Below the pieces are notes generated by a model. That model made no database searches, was not told the DNA's origin, and saw only the letters and a list, made by a program, of their open reading frames with translations. Below are positions 51,715 through 60,194 of a stretch of DNA of 64,000 nucleotides, piece by piece (the stretch's first letter is position 1; each line of letters starts with the position of its first letter). The translations under genes were made by a program, and so were the position numbers. The DNA comes from Deltaproteobacteria bacterium (GTDB lineage: Bacteria > Myxococcota_A > UBA9160 > UBA4427): contig JADJOR010000005.1 of assembly GCA_016713665.1 (NCBI GenBank), forward strand, positions 868,001-932,000, in the 5' to 3' direction.

Positions 51715-52932
51715 TCACGCCCCGAAGAGCGCGCGGACCCGCTCCACCGCCCGCGGCATGTCGTCGAGGGCCGCGGCAGCGCCTTGGGATGGCCGTCGCC
51801 GAGCCAGATCGCGCGGTCGGTGTCGATCAGCAGCTGTTGCACGATGCGGATGTCGCGCGTCAGGCGCTGGGGGCCCATGCGCATGCCGAGCCGGTAGACC
51901 CAGGCGTTGAAATGCGCGCGATCGAAGCGCCGAAGCCCGGTGTCGCGGCCGCTCCCGCCGCCGTTCTCGGCCATCGCGTCGCGCGCGTCGACGTCCTCGT
52001 CCTCGCCGTCGAGGAACGGGTTGCGCTTCATCGACGTGATGCCCTCGCCCGTGTCGTAGAGATAGACGTAGCGCCCCGTCGCACACGCCTCCGTCATCAT
52101 CGACACGCTGTCCGCCGTCACGACGACGCGATCCGCGAGCCCGAGGAACGCGAAGAACGGATTGTCCGGGTCGTTCTTCTTCCAGCGGTAGAGGATCGAG
52201 GGCGAACGGATGCCCGCGAAGAGGGCGTCCGTCGTCTCGTCGAGGGTCCGCGCGCTCGTCGTGACGAGCAGCGATCCCCCGAGCTCGGCGACGAGGGCCT
52301 CGAGCTTCTGCGCGAGGCGCTCGCCCGAGGCGCGGTCGAAGGGATAGGGCCCGGAATGCCCCCCCGCGAGCACCGCGATCCGCGGCCGCGGCAGCTCCGC
52401 GACGCGATCCGCCCAGGCCTTCGCGGCCTCGTCGAGGCGCGCGCGGGTCACGCGGTGGAGCGGGGTCTCGTTGTGGAGGATGTTGGGATCCCGGGGCAGT
52501 CGGTACTGGGGCGTCGTGACGACGAGATCCCAGGTCGCGGGCCTGGCCCACGGCCGGCCGACGTGGATCAGCCGGACGCGCTTGCCCGCGCGCGCGGCCT
52601 TCTCGCGGATGAAGCGGGCGATCGGCTCGTTCTTGCGGCCGGCGGAGATCACGAGATCGGGCCAGGGCGGCTCGATCGTGCTCGACTGCGCCTTCACGAC
52701 GCCGAGCAGATGGGCGCCGAAGGGCAGGTTCACGAGCTTCTCGTAGCGCGTGTAGACGAAGTGCTTCTGGACGAGAGTCCAGCCGAGGGCTTCGCCGAGG
52801 CCCAGCACCTGCGAGTTGTCCCCCGCGATTGCCCATCAAGAGCCAGACCAGTCGCTCGCGCGGCTCCGCTTGCGTGCGATTCGGCAATCCTGCTCCCGTC
52901 CCGGCCGTCGGTCTCACGACGTCTGCGCGCAC
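51715..52932 (-). CDS. Second ELM1-family (DUF1022) protein, frameshifted twice
   Basis: About 405 residues once two frame changes are bridged. The N-terminal VWLLMGNRG is in one frame. Losing one base in the five-C run at 52820-52824 links it to GDNSQVLGLGEALGW, the family's usual start. The main part has LVISAGRKNEP, HVGRPWARP, NILHNETPLHR, LAGGHSGPYPFD and VVVTADSVSMMTEACATGRYVY. Near the end the frame shifts again at CCTTGGG (51782-51788); one extra base gives AALDDMPRAVERVRALFGA. The start, GTG 52932, is tentative. Function as for the first paralogue. Real decay would not keep both flanks intact, so sequence error is likely. Confidence 0.75.
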   Translation of the reverse strand: MRADVVRPTAGTGAGLPNRTQAEPRERLVWLLMGNRGGQLAGAGPRRSPRLDSRPEALRLHALREAREPALRRPSARRREGAVEHDRAALARSRDLRRPQERADRPLHPREGRARGQARPADPRRPAVGQARDLGSRRHDAPVPTAPGSQHPPQRDPAPPRDPRAPRRGREGLGGSRRGAAAAADRGARGGAFRALSLRPRLGRAPRAEARGPRRRARGIAARHDERADPRRDDGRPLRGHPFALDPLPLEEERPGQSVLRVPRARGSRRRDGGQRVDDDGGVCDGALRLSLRHGRGHHVDEAQPVPRRRGRGRRRARRDGRERRRERPRHRASALRSRAFQRLGLPARHAHGPPAPDARHPHRATAADRHRPRDLARRRPSQGAAAALDDMPRAVERVRALFGA

Positions 52933-53028
52933 GCGGGCGCGTCGGACGGGGCGGGACCCGAATGCGACGGTGCGACTCTACCAGACGGCCGCGGCGGGCG
53001 GATACCCGGTCCGCCCGCCCGCTGCGCC

Positions 53029-54252
53029 TCAGCCCGAGGTCTGCGAGCGGACGCGCTGGCGGATGCCCATCGCGATCGCGACGGCGGCGAAGATCAGCGA
53101 CGGACCCCAGCCCGCGAGCCAGGGCGGGAGCGTGCCGCCGTGGCCCATCGAGCCGGCGAAGGAGGTCGCGAGCGCGTGGGCGACGGCGAGGATCGCGCTC
53201 GCGATCAACATCTGGACCGGGCGCGGGAAGGGCGGGCCCGTCGCTGCGAAGAAGAGCGCGATCAGCGGCAAGAGCAGGCACGCGAAGGGCGCGGAGACCT
53301 TCATCTGCAGATCGGTGCGGTAGATGAGAGAGATCGGCCCTTCCAGGTCCGGGTCCGAGATCGCGGTGCGCAGCTCGGCCGGGGTGAGATTGGCGGTCTC
53401 GATCTCGGCGGGGGCCTCCTCGCCGAACTGGACGACGCGCTCGGCATTGGGCGTCCGCGAGAGGTGGCCGGTCGGGAGGAGGGCGACGGCGCGCGGTGCG
53501 TCGAGGAGCCAGTTCCCCTCGCCGACATAACGTGCTTCCTCGGAGTCCGTCCGTCGGGCGGGAAGCCCGTCCTCGCCGAGCTCGTAGAGCGTCACGTCGC
53601 TGGCTCGACCGGCGCCGAGATCGCGACGGCCCATCTCGTGGATCCGCCTGCCGACGCGGTACCAGACCCGCTCGCCCGCGTCCTTCAGGCTCAGGTGTTT
53701 GCCCTTGATGTCCTCGTCCTTGATCTTCTTCGCCTCGCCCCAGGAGCGCGGCACGAGCTCGTTGGCGAGCAGGTGATCCGCCGGGACGGCGAGCGCGCAG
53801 AGGATCCAGACCGGCGCGACGATCCGCAGGATCGGGATCCCGCAGGCCCGCATGCCGAGCAGCTCGCCGTTGGCCCCGAGCACGCTGATCGTGAGCGCCA
53901 CCGCGATCAGGAGCGCCATCGGAATCACACGGGCCGCCAGCACCGGCAACCGCGCGATGTAATAGCGGGCGATCTCCTCGCCCGTCGCGCCGTAGCGGTT
54001 GAACCACTTCAGGTTGTCGAACACGTCGATGATCAGATAGGCGAGCACCAGACCCGCGACGCAGGCGAGCGCCATCTGCACGAACTGGCTCGCGACGTAG
54101 CGTGGCAGCGCGAAGCGCTTGACCCGGATCCCTTTGCGAACGATCCCGAAGCGCTCGAGCAGACTCCGGCCGCCGCGCCCCACGCCGCGATAGCCGTCCT
54201 CCGTCCGGCGACCGGCCTTCAGGACGAGAAAGCCCGCCACGCCGCCGAGCAC
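53029..54252 (-). CDS. lptG: LptG-type LPS export permease, reading frame continuous with LptF
   Basis: A YjgP/YjgQ-family inner-membrane permease of the LptB2FGC LPS transporter. LptG proper begins about VKRFALPRYVASQFVQMALA (near 54123), with helices at the N-terminus, the LIIDVFDNLKWFNRYGA segment, a periplasmic jelly-roll domain (about 190-320) and three C-terminal helices. No usable start codon lies at that point. The frame is open upstream to GTG 54252 and further, where it carries the LptF C-terminus. So the two are either fused or a base is wrong. It would extract LPS from the inner membrane together with LptF. Confidence 0.82.
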   Translation of the reverse strand: MLGGVAGFLVLKAGRRTEDGYRGVGRGGRSLLERFGIVRKGIRVKRFALPRYVASQFVQMALACVAGLVLAYLIIDVFDNLKWFNRYGATGEEIARYYIARLPVLAARVIPMALLIAVALTISVLGANGELLGMRACGIPILRIVAPVWILCALAVPADHLLANELVPRSWGEAKKIKDEDIKGKHLSLKDAGERVWYRVGRRIHEMGRRDLGAGRASDVTLYELGEDGLPARRTDSEEARYVGEGNWLLDAPRAVALLPTGHLSRTPNAERVVQFGEEAPAEIETANLTPAELRTAISDPDLEGPISLIYRTDLQMKVSAPFACLLLPLIALFFAATGPPFPRPVQMLIASAILAVAHALATSFAGSMGHGGTLPPWLAGWGPSLIFAAVAIAMGIRQRVRSQTSG

Positions 54253-55546
54253 GATGTTCGGCAGCCAGATCGCCAGGGCGACCGGCGTGCGATCGCCGCG
54301 CAGCAGGCCCTCGGCGAGCTGGACGAGGGCGTAGTAGGCGATCGCGCCGCCGATGCCCAGCGCGGTGCCCGTCGAGCGCGAGCGTCCGGCGGCCGAGGGC
54401 GAGGCTTATCGCGAGCAGGCCGAAGGGCAGCGTCGCCGCCCCGAGCGCGACCCGCCGATGGGCCTCGCCCCGGTACCAGCGGCCCCGGGCCGAATCGCCG
54501 GCCTCGCCCGCGACCGCCAGCAGCTCCGCGAAGGGCAGCGTCGCGACGAGATCGACGGGCACGTCCTTCCCGGGCTTCGAAGCGGGGAGTGGCGTCTCGA
54601 GCCGCTCGAAGCGCAGCAGCGACGCCCGATCCGCGGAGTTGAAGAGGATGAGCCCGTCCTCGAGCACGATCCGCTTCGCGGGCTCGGTTTCCGCCGGGGG
54701 GATGCTGGTTCGCGCGGCGCTTGCCGAGGTGTTTGCCGAGGTGTTCGTCGAGGCCGAGGCCGACGAAGCTGGAGAGGAAGACGAAGCTGAGAATGAGGGC
54801 GTGGCGTTGGATGCCGTGGAGGCGGACGGCGACGACGGGGCGTGCGAGGGGGATGAGGCAGAAGCGCCCGGCCCGGTGGCGGAGTCGGGCGTGGGTGCTG
54901 CCGCCTCCGAAGCGTCGCGAACCCGCGCGTCGAGGATCGTGCCGTGTTGAGAGAAGATCGTCTCGTCGAGGCTCGGCATGTACACGAGCACGCCCTCGAG
55001 CGACGTGCCCTCCTGATCGACCTTGCGCGCCTCGATCCGCCAGCCGTCGAGATTCGAGGCCTGGCCGGCGCGCAACGAGAGTCCGGGGCGCGCTCGCGTC
55101 AGCGCGAGCATCCGATCGCGGACCTGGCGCTGGGAGTCGGGGGAGAGGAAGACCGAGAGATAGAGCGAGACGCCCGTCGCGAGGAAGGCGAAGACGAGGC
55201 CCGGGACGGCGAGCTGCCTCGGCGAGAAGCCGCTCGCCTCGAGGGCCAGCAGCTCGCGGTCGGCGGCGAGGCGGCCGAGGCCGACGAGGGTGCCGACGAG
55301 GACGGCGAAGGGGAGGGTGCGCGCGAGGGTCGGGATCAGCTGGAGGGTCGCGAGGCGCGCGACCTCGTCGACCGCGAGGCCGCGGTTGACGATCAGGTCC
55401 GCATAGCCGATCAGGTCGGTCAGCAGGACGACGAGGCCGAAGGCCGCGGTCGCGAACAGCGACGGCAGCCACATCTCCGAGACGAGGTAGCGCGCAAGCT
55501 TCGCGCCGGGCAGCGCGGGCCGGGATCGTCGCTCGCTCGCCTTCAA
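54124..55546 (-). CDS. lptF: LptF-type LPS export permease, frameshifted, with Ser/Ala-rich insert
   Basis: The partner permease of LptG. TTG 55546 follows GGAGGGGGG with six bases of spacing. The N-terminal helices are WLPSLFATAAFGLVVLLTDL and LARTLPFAVLVGTLVGLG. The region about residues 200-280 is an insertion of Ser/Ala/Thr (SASSSSPASSASASTNTSA) not found in ordinary LptF. After LPFGLLAISLALG the frame changes near 54376-54390; dropping one base gives STGTALGIGGAIAYYALVQL and IVLGGVAGFLVLKAGRR, the family's last helices, in the LptG frame. Whether LptF truly stops before LptG is not visible. Confidence 0.75.
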
Positions 55547-55714
55547 TGAGATCCCCCCTCCATCGCCGAGTTTCGCGCTCGTTGGTCCCCGGGGCCAGCG
55601 CTCGGGGAGGGAGACACCGCAAGCTGTGATAGATTGCGACCGCGCATGCCGCCCGCGTGCCCTCGGGGTCCCGGCGATTTCGGCGCTTCGACGAATCGGA
55701 CGGATGGAGCAAGG

Positions 55715-56635
55715 ATGGATTCGATCTGGAAGAAGGCGAGCCGCGAGGTCCTGATGGCCCTCCTCTTCTTCCTGCCCGTGGCGCGCCGCATCCGGATCGA
55801 GCGCTGGCTGCGCGGGCGGGAGGAAGCGGGCCGGCTCGCCGAGGCCGACGTCGCGGTCGTCTCCTTCGGCAAGAGCGGTCGGACCTGGCTGCGGGTGATG
55901 ATCTCCCGCTACTACCAGCTCGTCTACGGCATCCCCGAGCGCGTCCTGCTCGGCTTCTCGAACTACCATCGCCGCAACGTCGAGATCCCGAAGATCTTCT
56001 TCACCCACGACAACTACATCAAGGACTACACGGGCGAGGTCGACTCGAAGGCCTCCTTCTACGGCAAGAAGGTCGTCCTGCTGGTCCGCAACCCGAAGGA
56101 CATCGCGGTCTCCCAGTACTTCCAGTGGCAGCACCGCATGCGCCCGGTCAAGAAGCGCCTCAACAACTATCCGCCCCACGGCGCCGAAGTCTCGCCCTAC
56201 CAGTTCGTGATGGACCCCGACTGCGGGCTCCCGCAGATCATCGCCTACCTGAATCTCTGGGCGCGGGAGGCCGCGAAGGTCGAGAGCCTGCTGATCGTCC
56301 GCTACGAGGACATGCGCGCGCGGCCCGAGGAGACCTTCGCCCGGGTGATGGACTTCGTGAACGGACGAGCCAGCCGCGCAGACGCGATCACGGCCTCGGT
56401 CGAGTACGCGAGCGTCGAGAACATGCGCAAGCTCGAGGAAAAGAACACCTTCTGGCTCGCCGGCGGTCGTATGAAGCCCGGCAAGAAGGGCGATCCGAAC
56501 TCCTACAAGGTCCGGCGCGCGAAGGTCGGCGGCTACAAGGACTACTTCGACGAGGCGCAGGCGGCCGAGATCGACGAGTACGTCCGCAAGGAGCTCTCCC
56601 CCGCCTTCGGCTACGACGCCCCGACCCCCGCTTGA
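55715..56635 (+). CDS. Sulfotransferase family protein
   Basis: A 306-residue PAPS-dependent sulfotransferase. The PAPS 5'-phosphosulfate loop is SFGKSGRTWLRVM, and the 3'-phosphate segment is VVLLVRNPKDIAVSQYFQW. YEDMRARPEETFARVMDF and KVGGYKDYF near the end are family marks. It transfers sulfate to a hydroxyl of an unknown acceptor, and the HAL2-like PAP phosphatase at 46554-47558 would remove its by-product. ATG 55715 is used; a longer frame from 55634 adds proline-rich sequence. Its stop overlaps the next TTG. Confidence 0.9.
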   Translation: MDSIWKKASREVLMALLFFLPVARRIRIERWLRGREEAGRLAEADVAVVSFGKSGRTWLRVMISRYYQLVYGIPERVLLGFSNYHRRNVEIPKIFFTHDNYIKDYTGEVDSKASFYGKKVVLLVRNPKDIAVSQYFQWQHRMRPVKKRLNNYPPHGAEVSPYQFVMDPDCGLPQIIAYLNLWAREAAKVESLLIVRYEDMRARPEETFARVMDFVNGRASRADAITASVEYASVENMRKLEEKNTFWLAGGRMKPGKKGDPNSYKVRRAKVGGYKDYFDEAQAAEIDEYVRKELSPAFGYDAPTPA

Positions 56636-57252
56636 GCGCCCCGCGCATCGGATGCATCGCCTGGGGCTCGCTGCTCTGGGATCCCCGGACGCTGCCCCTG
56701 GCAGCGCCCTTCGTCCACGACGGACCGATGCTTCCGATCGAGTTTTCGCGCGTCGCCCTCGACGGGCGGGTGACCCTCGTGATCGACCCCGAGGCGGCGC
56801 CCGTTCGGACTTTCTGGGCCCCGCTCACCGTCGACTCGCTCGCGGCCGGCATCGCCGAGCTCGCCCGGCGCGAGGGCATCACGGCCGAGCGCGTCGCCGA
56901 TTGGATCGGAGTCGTGGGGCGTCCGGGCTTCGACTGCGCCGCCGTGGCGTCGGAACGGGTGGCGCCGGCGACGCGGGCCGCCATCGCGGGCTGGCTCGCG
57001 GAGCGACCGCTCGACGCGGTCCTCTGGACGGCGCTGCCGTCGCGCGGATCCGACGGCCGCTTCGCCCGCCCGGACTGCGACGAGCTGATCGCGCAGCTCG
57101 AGAGCTTGTCGGCTTCGGCACGCGAGCGCGCGGAGCAATACATTCGCCGGGCGCCCGCGATGCTGCGGACGCCGAATCGGCTGCGCTTCGAGGCGGTCTT
57201 CGGTTGGACGGCGCAGGACGGATCAGAGGGCGACCGTCGGGGAGAGCATTGA
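56632..57252 (+). CDS. Putative gamma-glutamylcyclotransferase-like protein
   Basis: A 206-residue protein opening RIGCIAWGSLLWDPRTLPL, similar to the YGSL motif of GGCT/ChaC-like folds. It has a later FSRVALDGRVTLVIDPEAAPV segment and the C-terminal RAEQYIRRAPAMLRTPNRLRFE. The catalytic Glu of the fold cannot be placed with certainty. TTG 56632 overlaps the sulfotransferase TGA by two bases, so the genes are coupled. It may act on a glutamyl or other amide substrate, but this is weakly supported. Confidence 0.55.
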   Translation: MSAPRIGCIAWGSLLWDPRTLPLAAPFVHDGPMLPIEFSRVALDGRVTLVIDPEAAPVRTFWAPLTVDSLAAGIAELARREGITAERVADWIGVVGRPGFDCAAVASERVAPATRAAIAGWLAERPLDAVLWTALPSRGSDGRFARPDCDELIAQLESLSASARERAEQYIRRAPAMLRTPNRLRFEAVFGWTAQDGSEGDRRGEH

Positions 57253-57253
57253 G

Positions 57254-57685
57254 ATGGCGATTCGCGAGGTCGACGAGCAGGGCTTCTCGACCCGGGTCGG
57301 GGAGCTCGAATGGCTCTTTGCGACGCCGGAGCTGCCCGTCGCCGACGTGCGGGCGACGCAGGCCTACTATCGCGACGTGCTGGGCTTCCGGATCGCCTGG
57401 GTCTACGAAGAGAGCTACGGCGCCGTCTACAACGGCAAGACGGAGCTCTTCCTGCGCCGCGAGAGCGGGCCGATCGAGCGCTGCTGCGTGTTCGTACGGG
57501 TCGCGAACGCAGATCGCGTGCTTTCGACCTATCGTGAGCGCGGGGTGAAGATCGTCGCCGAGATCGCCTCGCAGCCCTGGGGCATGCGGGAGTTCACGAT
57601 CGAGGAGAACAACGGCCACCGCTTCCGCATCGGCCACAGCTCGGGCCCCGTCCGGCCGTCTTCCGCTGCCGGAACGCAGGGTTGA
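57254..57685 (+). CDS. VOC superfamily (glyoxalase/bleomycin resistance-like) protein
   Basis: A 143-residue VOC-fold protein with paired beta-alpha-beta units: LFATPELPVADVRATQAYYRDVLGFRIAWVY (in parts: YYRDVLGFRIAW) and the second unit with VVVANADRVLSTYRERGVKIV-like VRVANADRVLSTYRERG, ending MREFTIEENNGHRFRIGHS (metal Glu region EENNGHRF). Substrate unknown. ATG 57254 begins one base after the previous stop. Followed by a TetR gene after 42 bases. Confidence 0.82.
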   Translation: MAIREVDEQGFSTRVGELEWLFATPELPVADVRATQAYYRDVLGFRIAWVYEESYGAVYNGKTELFLRRESGPIERCCVFVRVANADRVLSTYRERGVKIVAEIASQPWGMREFTIEENNGHRFRIGHSSGPVRPSSAAGTQG

Positions 57686-57727
57686 CGCCCCGAGCGAGGC
57701 CGGAAAGACTCCGCCGAGGTCGACAGC

Positions 57728-58348
57728 ATGACGAGCGCCGCATCCGAAACCGAGTCGACCCGTGACCGCATCCTCGACGTCGCCGAGCAGCTCTTCGCGC
57801 AGAGGGGGCTGGCCGGAACCGCGGTGCGCGACATCGCCCGGGCGGCCGGGCTGACGGCGCCTTCGCTCTACAACTACTTCGAGGGCAAGCAGGCGCTCTA
57901 CGAGGCGGTGATCGCCCGCGGCGTTCAGCCGCTCTTCGATCTGATCGGCAGCGTCGCGCGCGGGACGCGACGCGGCGAGGACCGGACCGGCGCGATGCTC
58001 GACGGCATCATGGACCATCTCGCGAGTCATCCGGATCTCGCGCGCCTGATCCAGCACGAGGCGCTGACCGACGGGGCCTCGCTCGAGAAGATCGCCCAGG
58101 GCTGGCTGCGGCCGATCGTGTCGCAGGGGCTCGTCGCGATGGCGCAGGAGCCCGACCCCGTCTGGACCGAGGAGGAGCGCCCGCTCGCCGTCGCCGCCTG
58201 GATCCACGTCATCCTGGGCCACTTCGCGATGGCGCCGCTCCTGCGCTCGCTCTTCGACTTCGATCCGCTCGCGCCGGATCAGATCGAGCGCCAGAAGCGC
58301 TTCCTTCGCCGTTATGCGCAGCTGTTGATGTCGGGCGCGGAGCGTTAG
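57728..58348 (+). CDS. TetR/AcrR family transcriptional regulator
   Basis: A 206-residue TetR regulator. The N-terminal helix-turn-helix is TRDRILDVAEQLFAQRGLAGTAVRDIARAAGLTAPSLYNYFEGKQALYEAVI (key parts: FAQRGLAGTAVRDIARAAG, SLYNYFEGKQALYE). The C-terminal ligand domain is typical, with VIHVILGHFAM-like WIHVILGHFAMAPLLRSLF. It probably represses nearby genes, perhaps the VOC or sulfotransferase unit, on binding a small ligand. No palindromic operator stands out in the short gaps. Confidence 0.9.
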   Translation: MTSAASETESTRDRILDVAEQLFAQRGLAGTAVRDIARAAGLTAPSLYNYFEGKQALYEAVIARGVQPLFDLIGSVARGTRRGEDRTGAMLDGIMDHLASHPDLARLIQHEALTDGASLEKIAQGWLRPIVSQGLVAMAQEPDPVWTEEERPLAVAAWIHVILGHFAMAPLLRSLFDFDPLAPDQIERQKRFLRRYAQLLMSGAER

Positions 58349-58394
58349 GCTCGCGAATCGTCGGGCTTCCGGATCGGGAGCCCTGGGAGCGTGC

Positions 58395-58739
58395 ATGACG
58401 TCGGGCAGTCGTTCGCCGCGGGTCGAGATCGAGTACTGCAAAGGCTGCCGCTGGGGCCTGCGCGCCGGCTGGCTCGCCCAGGAGCTGCTCGCGACCTTCG
58501 AGGCGGAGCTCGGCGAGATCGCCCTCCTGCCGGGGCGCGAGGGCGGCGTCTTCGCCGTGCGCCTCGACGGCGAGCTCCTCTTCGACCGCCGGACGGCCGC
58601 GCGCTTCCCGGAGCTGCGGGAGCTCAAGCAGGCGATCCGCGACCGCATCGCTCCGGGCCGCCCGCTCGGCCATAGCGACCGCCCGGCGGGCGCGTCCGCC
58701 GCGCCGACCGCGGGCGTCGACGATGCGGAGCCGTCGTGA
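58395..58739 (+). CDS. Rdx/SelW-SelT-like redox protein (Cys form)
   Basis: A 114-residue protein with the Rdx motif EYCKGCRWGLRAGWLAQELLATF (CxxC; seen as YCKGCRWGLRAGW), then GGVFAVRLDGELLFDRR and FPELRELKQAIRDRI. This matches the SelT/SelW/SelH family in which the second Cys is often selenocysteine; here it is a plain Cys codon. Function is redox-related but unclear. A long disordered tail follows. Its stop overlaps the next GTG start. Confidence 0.83.
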   Translation: MTSGSRSPRVEIEYCKGCRWGLRAGWLAQELLATFEAELGEIALLPGREGGVFAVRLDGELLFDRRTAARFPELRELKQAIRDRIAPGRPLGHSDRPAGASAAPTAGVDDAEPS

Positions 58740-59047
58740 AGGGCGCGATCGCGAGCGTCGAGATCTTCGCCTTCGCGGCGTCCGGACCGGGGGAGGCCTC
58801 GAGCTCGAGGCCCCGGCGGCTCAGTCTCGTGATCGGTGTCCCCGAGCGCGCGCCATCGGGCGAGCGCTGGCACTGCCGCGTCGCCCTCGCCGATCTCCAC
58901 CGTCCGCAGACGCTCGCCGGCCGCGACAGCGTCGAGGCCCTGTTCCTCGCCGTCGAGTGTGCCCGGGGCTGGATCTCGGCGCTGAACGCGGAGGGATTCG
59001 CCCTGTGCCGGGATCGGACCGGATCCGAGCCCTTCTCGATCCCCTAG
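58736..59047 (+). CDS. DUF6968-like hypothetical protein
   Basis: A 103-residue protein: SVEIFAFAASGPGEASSS, then RLSLVIGVPERAPSGERWHCRVALADLHRPQTLAGRDSVEALFLAVECARGWI (key parts: WHCRVALADLHRPQTLAGRDS, FLAVECARGWI). The pattern is like the DUF6968/DUF-type small single-domain family with unknown role. GTG 58736 overlaps the Rdx stop by two bases, so the two are coupled. Confidence 0.6.
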   Translation: MKGAIASVEIFAFAASGPGEASSSRPRRLSLVIGVPERAPSGERWHCRVALADLHRPQTLAGRDSVEALFLAVECARGWISALNAEGFALCRDRTGSEPFSIP

Positions 59048-59291
59048 GCGCCCGCGCGTGCGCGCGCGTTCGCCTCCGCCGCGTTGCGCCCGGGCTGCTC
59101 CCCGGTTGCTCCGCGTCTGCCCCGCTCCTGCCGCCGGCTCGCGTGCGTCCGACCGCGGGTCCACGCTCCTTCCCGGTTGCGACGGGATGGCGGCGGCGGG
59201 CCGAAGACCGGGCGTCGGATCGCCCGGCGCGATCGCGCGCTCGACACGGGGCGGAATGGGGTATCGTGGGGCAGGCGCCGAGGAGAGGGTG

Positions 59292-59549
59292 ATGTTCGAT
59301 TCGCTTTTCACGCTGTACTGCGAAGCCTGCGAGGTCGCGTCGCGGCCGAGCCGGCTGTGGGTCCGCGCCGAGCTCGAGGTCGCTTCGAGCCGGGGCATCG
59401 AGACGCATCATTATCTCGAGTGCATGAACTGCGGCTACCGCTTCAAGAGCTGCATGGAAGACCACATGGAGGCCGTCGGCGACGACGAATGGCGACGCTG
59501 CGTCGACGATTCGAGCACGTCGGCCGAGAGCCCGTCGACCCTGCGCTAG
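59292..59549 (+). CDS. Small zinc-ribbon-like protein
   Basis: An 85-residue protein with cysteine pairs YCEACE (residues 9-12) and ECMNCGYRFKSC (about 44-53), a zinc-ribbon-like arrangement. RCVDDSSTSAESP ends it with a short acidic tail. ATG 59292 follows AGGAGAGGG. No family is recognised. Likely a small metal-binding or nucleic-acid-associated protein, by inference. The upstream 244 bases carry no gene. Confidence 0.65.
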   Translation: MFDSLFTLYCEACEVASRPSRLWVRAELEVASSRGIETHHYLECMNCGYRFKSCMEDHMEAVGDDEWRRCVDDSSTSAESPSTLR

Positions 59550-59669
59550 GCGCCTTCGCGGCGTCGAGCCGCCGATGCATTCCGGCCCGCTTCGACGCTC
59601 GAGCCATCGATCCGAGCGACCGGTCGGCCCGACCGCCCCATCGAACCTCGTGAAACGGAAGGGATCCCC

Positions 59670-60140
59670 ATGTCGAACCCGCTCGACCCCGCGAATGCAC
59701 GGACCGCGATCGAAAACCTGATGTTCACCTACGCCGAGCGGATCGACGCCGGCGACTTCAAGGGCCTCGCCGCGCTCTTCGCGAAGGCCCGCATCATCGG
59801 CCCGAAGGGCGACGTCCAGGGGACCGGCAGCGCCGAGGTCGAGAAGATCTACCAGCGCTCGACGCAGGTCTTCGCGGACGGCACCCCGATGACCCAGCAC
59901 GTCACGACGAACCTGATCCTCGAGTTCGCGAAGGACGGCCGCAGCTGCGACGTCCGCTCGCGCTTCACCGTCGTCCAGGCCGTCGACGGCTTCGGTCTCC
60001 AGCCGATCATCACGGGCTACTACGAAGACAAGTTCGCCTACACCGAAGCCGACGGCTGGCACTTCACCGAGCGCCGCATGAAGCCGAAGCTCGCCGGCGA
60101 TCTCTCCCGCCATCTCAAATACGAGCTGAAGGACGCCTGA
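59670..60140 (+). CDS. SnoaL-like (NTF2) family protein
   Basis: A 156-residue NTF2-like protein beginning ARTAIENLMFTYAERIDAGDFKGLAALFA (key part: YAERIDAGDFKGLAALF), then GTGSAEVEKIYQRST and QHVTTNLILEFAKDG. The start and middle resemble the SnoaL_4 subfamily found with ring-hydroxylating dioxygenase small subunits and steroid catabolic genes. No dioxygenase partner is nearby. ATG 59670 is preceded by AACGGAAGGG. Confidence 0.85.
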   Translation: MSNPLDPANARTAIENLMFTYAERIDAGDFKGLAALFAKARIIGPKGDVQGTGSAEVEKIYQRSTQVFADGTPMTQHVTTNLILEFAKDGRSCDVRSRFTVVQAVDGFGLQPIITGYYEDKFAYTEADGWHFTERRMKPKLAGDLSRHLKYELKDA

Positions 60141-60194
60141 AGCGCGCCCTCGAGCCCGACCGATCCGATCGGTCCTTTCGAAGCCGAGATCCGC

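Noticed and set aside
54700..54900. Repeat-rich plus-strand reading frame (Glu/Ala-rich) opposite lptF
   Set aside because: It is the reverse of the Ser/Ala-rich insert in lptF; the minus-strand frame is continuous with LptF.
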